NCBI GenBank assembly: GCA_001580565.1
Contig: LRBF01000024.1
Location: 1 to 36,152 of the forward strand
Direction of reading: 5' to 3'
Length of the DNA: 36,152 bases
From: Caballeronia megalochromosomata
Lineage (GTDB): Bacteria > Pseudomonadota > Gammaproteobacteria > Burkholderiales > Burkholderiaceae
The notes below the pieces were generated by a model that saw only the letters and a list, made by a program, of their open reading frames with translations, did not search any database and was not told the origin of the DNA. A program made the position numbers and the translations under genes. Positions 31,325 to 36,152 of this stretch are shown in pieces; position 1 is the first letter of the stretch, and each line of letters opens with the position of its first letter.

Positions 31325-33064
31325 ATGAAGATTCGCTTCAGTCCGGCACTGCGCATCGCGGCCCTTGCAGCGGGCGCCGTTGCTGCATTCAGCGTAGCGC
31401 AGCATCAGGCCATCGCGGCGAGCGGCACGCCGGCGCAGTATCCGGAGGTCAGCTATGAGCGTCTCGCGAGCGCGCAGGACGATCCAGGCTGGCTCACTTA
31501 TTACCGCACGTACAACGGTCATGGGCATTCGCCGCTCAAGCAGATCGACACGAGCAACGTGAAGGGGCTGAAGCAGGTCTGGAGCTACAAGTTTCCGAAG
31601 GACTTGCAGCAAGGCTTCGAAGCGACACCCATCGTCAACGGACGCTTTCTTTTCGTGACGACGCCCAAGGACAACGTCTACGCATTCGATGCCGCAACGG
31701 GCAAGCAGCTCTGGAAATACGAGCCTAATCTCGATGCGCGATCGTTCAAGACCGCATGTTGCGATGTGGTCAATCGCGGCGTCGCGTTATATGGCAAGAA
31801 CGTCTATGTCGCGATGCTGAGCGGCGAAGTCGCCGCGCTCGATGCGCAAACGGGCGCACTCGTGTGGAAGAAGGCCATGTTCGATCCGGGTGTCGGCTAC
31901 GCGTTCTCACTTGCACCGCTGGCGCTCGATGGCGCGCTCGTCGTCGGCAGTTCGGGCGGCGAGTATGGCGCGCGCGGCTTCATCGCGGCACTCGATCCCA
32001 ATGACGGCAAGGTGCTCTGGAAGCGCTACACCGTGCCCGGCGCGAAGGAACCCGGCGGCAATACATGGCCCGACGGCATGCAGGAACACGGCGGCGCGCC
32101 CGCATGGCTCACCGGCACCTATGACGCAGCAAGCAAGACGCTCTATTGGGGCGTCGGCAATCCGGGACCGTGGCTCGCCGATCTGCGTCCGGGCGATAAC
32201 CTCTATTCCGATTCACTGCTCGCGCTCGATCCGAAGACCGGCGATCTCAAGTGGCACTATCAATACACGGCGCATGACACGTGGGATTACGACGGCGTCA
32301 ACACGCCCGTGCTCGCGAACATCAAGTATCAGGGCAAGGACTACGATGCGATCATTCATGCGGACCGCAACGGCTTTTTTCATGCGATCGATCGCAGCAA
32401 CGGCAAGCTGATCTATGCACGCCCCTTCGTCACCGCGACCTCGGTCACGGGCTATACGGACGATGGCAAGCCGGTACAGGATGCAGCCAAGTATCCGAAG
32501 ACGGGCACGACCATCGAAACATGCCCGAGCTTTCTGGGCGGCAAGAACTGGTGGTCCGTGTCATACGATCCGCAAACGCATCTCGCGATCGTGCCTGCCC
32601 TGCATGCGTGCATGTCCCTGTCGGGAAAGTCGGTGAATTACATGGAAGGCCTGCCCTATCTCGGCGAAGGCTTCGAGATCAAACCCGAGCCGAACAGCAA
32701 GGGTTATGGCGAGTTGCAGGCCATCGATGTCGACACGGGCAAGAAGGTCTGGAGCCACTGGAGCAAGCTGCCCTGGAACGGCGGCGTCGCGACGACGGCG
32801 GGCGGCCTCGCATTCAGCGGCTCGCTCGATGGTCATCTCTACGCGTTCGACGAAAAGACCGGCAAGGTCTTGTGGCAAAGCCCCAAGCTCGCGAGCGGCA
32901 TCATCGCGCAGCCTTCGGTGTATGAGATCGACGGCAAGGAATACGTCGCCATTCTCGCGGGCTATGGCGGCGCGAATCCGATCTGGGGCGGACCGATGGC
33001 GAAGGCCGCGGACAAGGTGCCGCGCGGCGGCACGCTCTACGTGTTCGCGCTCAATCGCGGTTGA
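31325..33064 (+). CDS. PQQ-dependent alcohol dehydrogenase, predicted lanthanide-dependent type
   Basis: This 579-residue periplasmic quinoprotein has a Sec signal (about residues 1-32, ending AIAAS) and an eight-bladed propeller. Cys145-Cys146 form the vicinal disulfide over PQQ. Presumed metal ligands are Glu213 (GGEYG) and Asn279 (GNPGPW); Asp321 in WDYDG is the catalytic base. Asp323, two residues later, is the extra Asp present in XoxF, ExaF and PedH and replaced by Ala or Ser in calcium enzymes, so a lanthanide cofactor is predicted. AGGAG is six bases before ATG 31325. It oxidises a primary alcohol or aldehyde and passes electrons to a cytochrome c, probably the product of the next gene. 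Substrate (methanol, ethanol, aromatic or longer alcohol) cannot be fixed by sequence. Confidence 0.93.
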   Translation: MKIRFSPALRIAALAAGAVAAFSVAQHQAIAASGTPAQYPEVSYERLASAQDDPGWLTYYRTYNGHGHSPLKQIDTSNVKGLKQVWSYKFPKDLQQGFEATPIVNGRFLFVTTPKDNVYAFDAATGKQLWKYEPNLDARSFKTACCDVVNRGVALYGKNVYVAMLSGEVAALDAQTGALVWKKAMFDPGVGYAFSLAPLALDGALVVGSSGGEYGARGFIAALDPNDGKVLWKRYTVPGAKEPGGNTWPDGMQEHGGAPAWLTGTYDAASKTLYWGVGNPGPWLADLRPGDNLYSDSLLALDPKTGDLKWHYQYTAHDTWDYDGVNTPVLANIKYQGKDYDAIIHADRNGFFHAIDRSNGKLIYARPFVTATSVTGYTDDGKPVQDAAKYPKTGTTIETCPSFLGGKNWWSVSYDPQTHLAIVPALHACMSLSGKSVNYMEGLPYLGEGFEIKPEPNSKGYGELQAIDVDTGKKVWSHWSKLPWNGGVATTAGGLAFSGSLDGHLYAFDEKTGKVLWQSPKLASGIIAQPSVYEIDGKEYVAILAGYGGANPIWGGPMAKAADKVPRGGTLYVFALNRG

Positions 33065-33078
33065 ACCATCTGATCGAA

Positions 33079-33108
33079 CCGCCGGCGCGCATCATCGCGC
33101 GCTGGCGG
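33079..33108 (+). other. hairpin between dehydrogenase and fusion-protein genes
   Basis: CCGCCGGCGCGC (33079-33090) pairs with GCGCGCTGGCGG (33097-33108) with one mismatch and a 6-base loop. No T-run follows. It probably stabilises the dehydrogenase message or lowers read-through into the downstream gene. Confidence 0.6.
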
Positions 33109-33137
33109 TGTTCAAAGACATCACCGGACGCTTCGAC

Positions 33138-34355
33138 ATGAATCATCCTCTCAACTCCATTCGCGCAGCGGGCATGCTGGCCGCATGCATCGCGCTCGCG
33201 CCATCGGCTTCGGATGCCGCAGTAAAGATCTGCACGTTCCCCGGCAGCCCGTCGGCGGCGCTGGATCGCAGCGTCGCGCAGGCCGTCTTCGCGCGCGCCA
33301 ATATCACGGCGACGATCGTTTCACACGGCATCGGCGAGGGCGACGACGACGGCGTGTCGCTTAAAGAACTCGACAAGACACTCGCGCGCGATTGCGATGT
33401 GATCGCAGGCTTTCCGCGTTCCGCCGTCGCCGATGCATCCGGCGGCAAGATGCAGTTCTCGCGCGGCTATTTGCGCGCGGGCTATGTCAGCATCGAAGCG
33501 CCCGGCTCCGACCTGAAGGACGCCGCGAAGCGCACGGTCGCCGCGACCTATGCGAGCCCCGCACAATTGATCGCCGTGCAACAGCGCGACGTGACACTCG
33601 ATCTGGAGAACACATCGGCATCGACGGTCGAAGCAGTGGCGAACGGACGCGCGCAACGTGCGATCGTATGGTATCCCGCTGTCGTCGCTTATCGCATGGC
33701 GCATCCGGAGCGCAGCTTCACCGTTGCAACCGCCGATTCGCCGTATGCGGACTGGCAACTGACGTTCGCGTTCGGCGACAGGACCGCCACGTTGCGCACG
33801 CGCATCGACGATGCACTCACATCGATGACGAACGATGGCCGTCTGCAAGCGCTGACCAGGCAATGGGCCCTCCCTGAGCAAACCGCTTCCGCGACACGCT
33901 ATCTCGACATGCCGTCGACCGCGCAGTCCACGCGTTCGGGCATCATGCTCGCGGATGCGAACGCGGCGCGCGCGGGCCGCTTCATCAAGGTCGCGAATGA
34001 AGGCGGCGCGGAGCCCCCCACGTTCGAACAGGCGCAAACGACGCACGGCAAGACGCTCTATTCGAGTTCGTGCGCGAAGTGCCACGGCGCGCAGCTTCAA
34101 GGCGTGACGGCGCCCGCACTTCAAGGTCCGGCGTTCGCGCCGCCATCGAACTCACACCTCACGGTCGGCGGCATTTTCACTTACATGACGACCAACATGC
34201 CTGCAGATCGTCCCGGCAAGATGAAAGATCAGGATTACGCCGACATCATGGCGTTTCTGCTGATGTCGAACGGCTACAAGCCGGGCGGTGCGAAGATGAC
34301 GGCCGATAGCGCGCGCGCCTCGAAACTGCCGCTCAACGCCGGTCCCGCCCGATAA
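33138..34355 (+). CDS. fusion of MxaJ/XoxJ-like periplasmic binding domain and c-type cytochrome
   Basis: This 405-residue exported protein has a signal peptide (about 1-27), then a periplasmic solute-binding-type domain (about 28-255; begins VKICTFPGSPSAALDRSVAQ in the mature form). This resembles the quinoprotein-associated MxaJ/XoxJ group. A linker of about 45 residues leads to a class I cytochrome c domain: haem motif CAKCH at residues 312-316 and likely axial Met354 (NMPAD). In methylotrophs XoxJ and the cytochrome XoxG are separate proteins beside XoxF. Here the two functions are joined in one chain, 73 bases downstream of the dehydrogenase gene in the same operon. The cytochrome part is the likely electron acceptor. 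The ATG at 33138 has only a weak ribosome-binding site. Confidence 0.88.
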   Translation: MNHPLNSIRAAGMLAACIALAPSASDAAVKICTFPGSPSAALDRSVAQAVFARANITATIVSHGIGEGDDDGVSLKELDKTLARDCDVIAGFPRSAVADASGGKMQFSRGYLRAGYVSIEAPGSDLKDAAKRTVAATYASPAQLIAVQQRDVTLDLENTSASTVEAVANGRAQRAIVWYPAVVAYRMAHPERSFTVATADSPYADWQLTFAFGDRTATLRTRIDDALTSMTNDGRLQALTRQWALPEQTASATRYLDMPSTAQSTRSGIMLADANAARAGRFIKVANEGGAEPPTFEQAQTTHGKTLYSSSCAKCHGAQLQGVTAPALQGPAFAPPSNSHLTVGGIFTYMTTNMPADRPGKMKDQDYADIMAFLLMSNGYKPGGAKMTADSARASKLPLNAGPAR

Positions 34356-34470
34356 GCTCGCCCTGCGCACGCCGGCCCCGCGACTTTCATTACATCACAA
34401 CGTGACATATAATTGAGATGTCGCGCGGGCGGATCGACATGGGCCGCAACGCGGCGCAATGCGCAAGTCA

Positions 34471-34486
34471 GCCGGTTCGAACCGGC
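34471..34486. promoter_or_regulatory. perfect 16 bp palindrome before the small membrane protein gene
   Basis: GCCGGTTCGAACCGGC is fully self-complementary and ends right at the GGGAGG ribosome-binding site of the gene starting at 34501. It may be an operator or, in RNA, a hairpin affecting translation. Confidence 0.5.
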
Positions 34487-34500
34487 GGGAGGCCAGCGTC

Positions 34501-34686
34501 GTGCTTATCAATAACGAGTTTGAAATCGGCTATCTTGTCGTCGTTTTCGCTTTGCTCGGCGTCATCCTGATCGGCGCGCTGCTCACGGCGCTGCATCTGG
34601 ATCGCTGGCATCCGAAGCTCATCAGCGCAGCCATCGGGGCGCTACTCGGGCTTGCGCTGATCGAAGCGGTGCCGATGCTTACCTGA
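34501..34686 (+). CDS. small two-helix membrane protein, function unknown
   Basis: This 61-residue protein has two hydrophobic helices (about residues 10-30 and 38-58; GYLVVVFALLGVILIGALL and ISAAIGALLGLALIEAVPML visible in parts) joined by a short loop LHLDRWHPK. The start is GTG at 34501, eight bases after GGGAGG; an in-frame ATG at 34459 would place the palindrome inside the gene and lacks a site. No family recognised. It ends before a strong terminator and could be the last gene of the PQQ operon or independent. Confidence 0.65.
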   Translation: MLINNEFEIGYLVVVFALLGVILIGALLTALHLDRWHPKLISAAIGALLGLALIEAVPMLT

Positions 34687-34732
34687 CGACACACCCTGAC
34701 GTTTCGTCGAGACTTCGGTTCGTCGCGGCACA

Positions 34733-34780
34733 AAGGCGGCAGCATGCTCGGCAACATGGAGCATGCGTGCCGCCTTGTTT
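34733..34780 (+). terminator. long-stem intrinsic terminator
   Basis: AAGGCGGCAGCATGCTC (34733-34749) pairs with 34759-34776 across a 9-base loop with one bulged G, about 17 pairs, followed by TTGTTT. It ends transcription from the small membrane protein gene and isolates the exporter gene downstream. Confidence 0.85.
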
Positions 34781-34901
34781 CCGTTCATCCCTGACATCCT
34801 CATTCATATCGCGCCGTGCGCATTGGCATAATGCAGCACCGGGCGCGCGCATGCGTCGCGTCTTCGCCGATTCTTTTCGTTTCGCCACCGACCGAGACCG
34901 C

Positions 34902-35945
34902 ATGACAGCGATCACCCGCACTCGACGCCGCGTGCGCGCCTTCTTCGGCGCACCCGAAGCAAGACGCCTCCTTCGTACGCTGATGAGTTGCGCGATCAGC
35001 TACGCCGCCGCACGACTCGCCGCGTTGCCCGAAGGTTATTGGGCGCTCATCACGACGCTTGTCATCGTGACGCAACCGAGCCTCACGCAAGCCGTCGATA
35101 CCGCGCGCGATCAGATCATCGGCGCATTCATCGGTGCGGTGACGGGTGTGCTCGGCATCGTCGCAATGGAGCGCGGCGCTCCGCCGCTCGTGGTCTTCTC
35201 CGTCGCGCTCGTGCCGCTTGCCGCATTGAGCGCCAAACGCCCCGCGTTCAGGCTTGCGTGCGTGACGCTCGTGATCGTCGTGCTCATTCCCGCAGGTCCC
35301 GGCTCGCCTTTCGAGCGGCCCATGCATCGCGTGCTGGAGATACTGATCGGTGCGGCGTCTTCGTTCGTGGTGTCGGCGTTGTGGCCGAATCGAGCGCTCA
35401 TCGCCGCGCATGGCAGCGTCGCCGATACCTTGAAGAGCCTCGGCCAGTTGATCGGACTGTATATGTCGGGCGAACGCGACGAAGCTCGCGCGGCACGCCT
35501 CGAAGTGCAAAGCACAGACGCGCAAAAAGCGTTCGACGATGCGTTGAAGGAAGCCGAGCGCGAGCACATCATCGTGCTAGTTCAGAATCGGCGCTCTGAT
35601 GCTATCGACAAGGCTGCGCCTTTTCTGCGGCGTCTGCATAGCGACGCGCTGTTTCTCGCGAAGGCGGTATCGCGGCTTGATCGCGATGCCTGTGCGGAGC
35701 GGCTCGGCGCGACGGGCCGTGAATTACAGGCATTGTTCGAAACGCTTGCGAACGCGCTTGCATCGAATCGTCAGGACGATGTGAGACTTGCGCGTGCGCG
35801 CGATGCCGTGAGTGAACTCAAGAGCATGCTCGCGAGGCAGGAGGCGACGCATGGCGCGCAGGAAGTGGCGCAGTTCGTCGTCGGGCTGATTGTCGCAGAT
35901 CTTGATGCGCTGATTGCTACGGTTTATCCGCTCGAAAGCGCGTAA
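34902..35945 (+). CDS. FUSC family membrane protein, aromatic-acid/fusaric-acid exporter type
   Basis: This 347-residue protein has six hydrophobic segments in its first ~180 residues: LRTLMSCAISYAAARLAALP, then YWALITTLVIVTQPSL and further helices ending SSFVVSALWPNR. A mostly helical cytoplasmic C-terminal half of about 165 residues follows. This is half the size of full AaeB-type pumps and matches the short FUSC/ArAE group. Such proteins export aromatic acids or similar toxic metabolites. ATG 34902 begins just before the Arg-rich start; ATG 34851 in frame is possible. A CATAAT element near 34827 may be its -10 box. No adaptor gene is adjacent. Confidence 0.82.
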   Translation: MTAITRTRRRVRAFFGAPEARRLLRTLMSCAISYAAARLAALPEGYWALITTLVIVTQPSLTQAVDTARDQIIGAFIGAVTGVLGIVAMERGAPPLVVFSVALVPLAALSAKRPAFRLACVTLVIVVLIPAGPGSPFERPMHRVLEILIGAASSFVVSALWPNRALIAAHGSVADTLKSLGQLIGLYMSGERDEARAARLEVQSTDAQKAFDDALKEAEREHIIVLVQNRRSDAIDKAAPFLRRLHSDALFLAKAVSRLDRDACAERLGATGRELQALFETLANALASNRQDDVRLARARDAVSELKSMLARQEATHGAQEVAQFVVGLIVADLDALIATVYPLESA

Positions 35946-35965
35946 CACGCTTTTTGTTTTTGCTG

Positions 35966-36143
35966 GATCCCGTTTTCGCGTCGGTTTATTAGCACTGCCC
36001 CTGTGCGGGGTGGCAGTCACTTTCTTTGCTGCTGCAAAGAAAGTAACCAAAGAAACAGCTTGTCCCAGCCTAAGCACTTCACACCGGCCGCGGCACAGGC
36101 GATTGGCTGAATGGCCCGGCTGTAGCGAGTGCCCTCGTAGGCC
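35966..36143 (-). repeat. right copy of ~178 bp terminal inverted repeat
   Basis: This is the reverse complement of 126-303 with about 17 differences. It includes the same 11 bp hairpin (arms 36019-36029 and 36034-36044). It begins 20 bases after the FUSC stop. The stretch 35946-36152 contains nothing else recognisable; small reading frames across it follow the repeat and are not counted as genes. Confidence 0.85.
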
Positions 36144-36152
36144 TAACCGGGC

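Noticed and set aside
1..36152. CRISPR array, tRNA, rRNA, insertion sequence or prophage
   Set aside because: No regularly spaced direct repeats, cloverleaf, rRNA core sequence, transposase or integrase was recognised on either strand.

Overview
The window is a GC-rich bacterial segment with dense, short-spaced operons. Its gene families (LysR/TtuC, RspA-type ManD, PqqA/PqqD, AcoR-like activator, FUSC exporter) and the flanking repeat point to a Burkholderiaceae member, most likely Caballeronia or Paraburkholderia. This is a judgement from gene content, not a database match. No rRNA, tRNA, CRISPR array, transposase or phage gene was seen. The two ends carry copies of one ~178 bp repeat in inverted orientation (126-303 and 35966-36143, about 90% identical by eye), so the 36 kb segment is bracketed by a large inverted repeat.

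Left part (400-8326). An ABC exporter operon on the minus strand (periplasmic adaptor, ATPase, two FtsX-type permeases) is followed by a LysR regulator. The LysR gene is divergent from a tartrate/D-malate dehydrogenase gene and an anion:cation symporter MFS gene. A bidirectional terminator at 8343-8372 closes this unit.

Sugar-acid region (8372-15948). A five-gene minus-strand operon encodes a ManD-type D-mannonate dehydratase, an MHS-type MFS transporter, a zinc sugar-acid dehydrogenase, an ACS-type MFS transporter and a GntR/FCD regulator. It is divergent from a mannitol dehydrogenase/fructuronate reductase gene. The set fits a hexonate route: L-gulonate or L-idonate to a keto-acid, then D-mannonate, then 2-keto-3-deoxygluconate. 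A palindromic operator candidate lies inside the divergent promoter.

Peptide/ureido region (16042-25377). An exported protein of unknown function precedes a translationally coupled minus-strand operon: a Liv-type ABC uptake system (binding protein, two permeases, two ATPases), an M20 N-carbamoyl-amino-acid/allantoate amidohydrolase and an M81 MlrC-like metallopeptidase. A divergent GntR/FCD regulator and a 36 bp near-perfect palindrome over the predicted transcription start probably control it. The substrate is unknown.

Right part (25520-35945). A membrane GGDEF diguanylate cyclase and a LysE exporter lead to the most interesting unit, a sigma-54 PQQ alcohol-oxidation module. It contains an AcoR-like sigma-54 activator and an isolated pqqA-pqqD pair without pqqB, pqqC or pqqE. 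It also has a PQQ alcohol dehydrogenase with the extra Asp that marks lanthanide-dependent enzymes, and a protein that fuses an MxaJ/XoxJ-like binding domain to a c-type cytochrome. Good -24/-12 promoters precede the activator, pqqA and the dehydrogenase. A 64-residue peptide with a double-glycine leader is divergent from the activator. A small membrane protein and a FUSC-type aromatic-acid exporter follow before the right-hand repeat.
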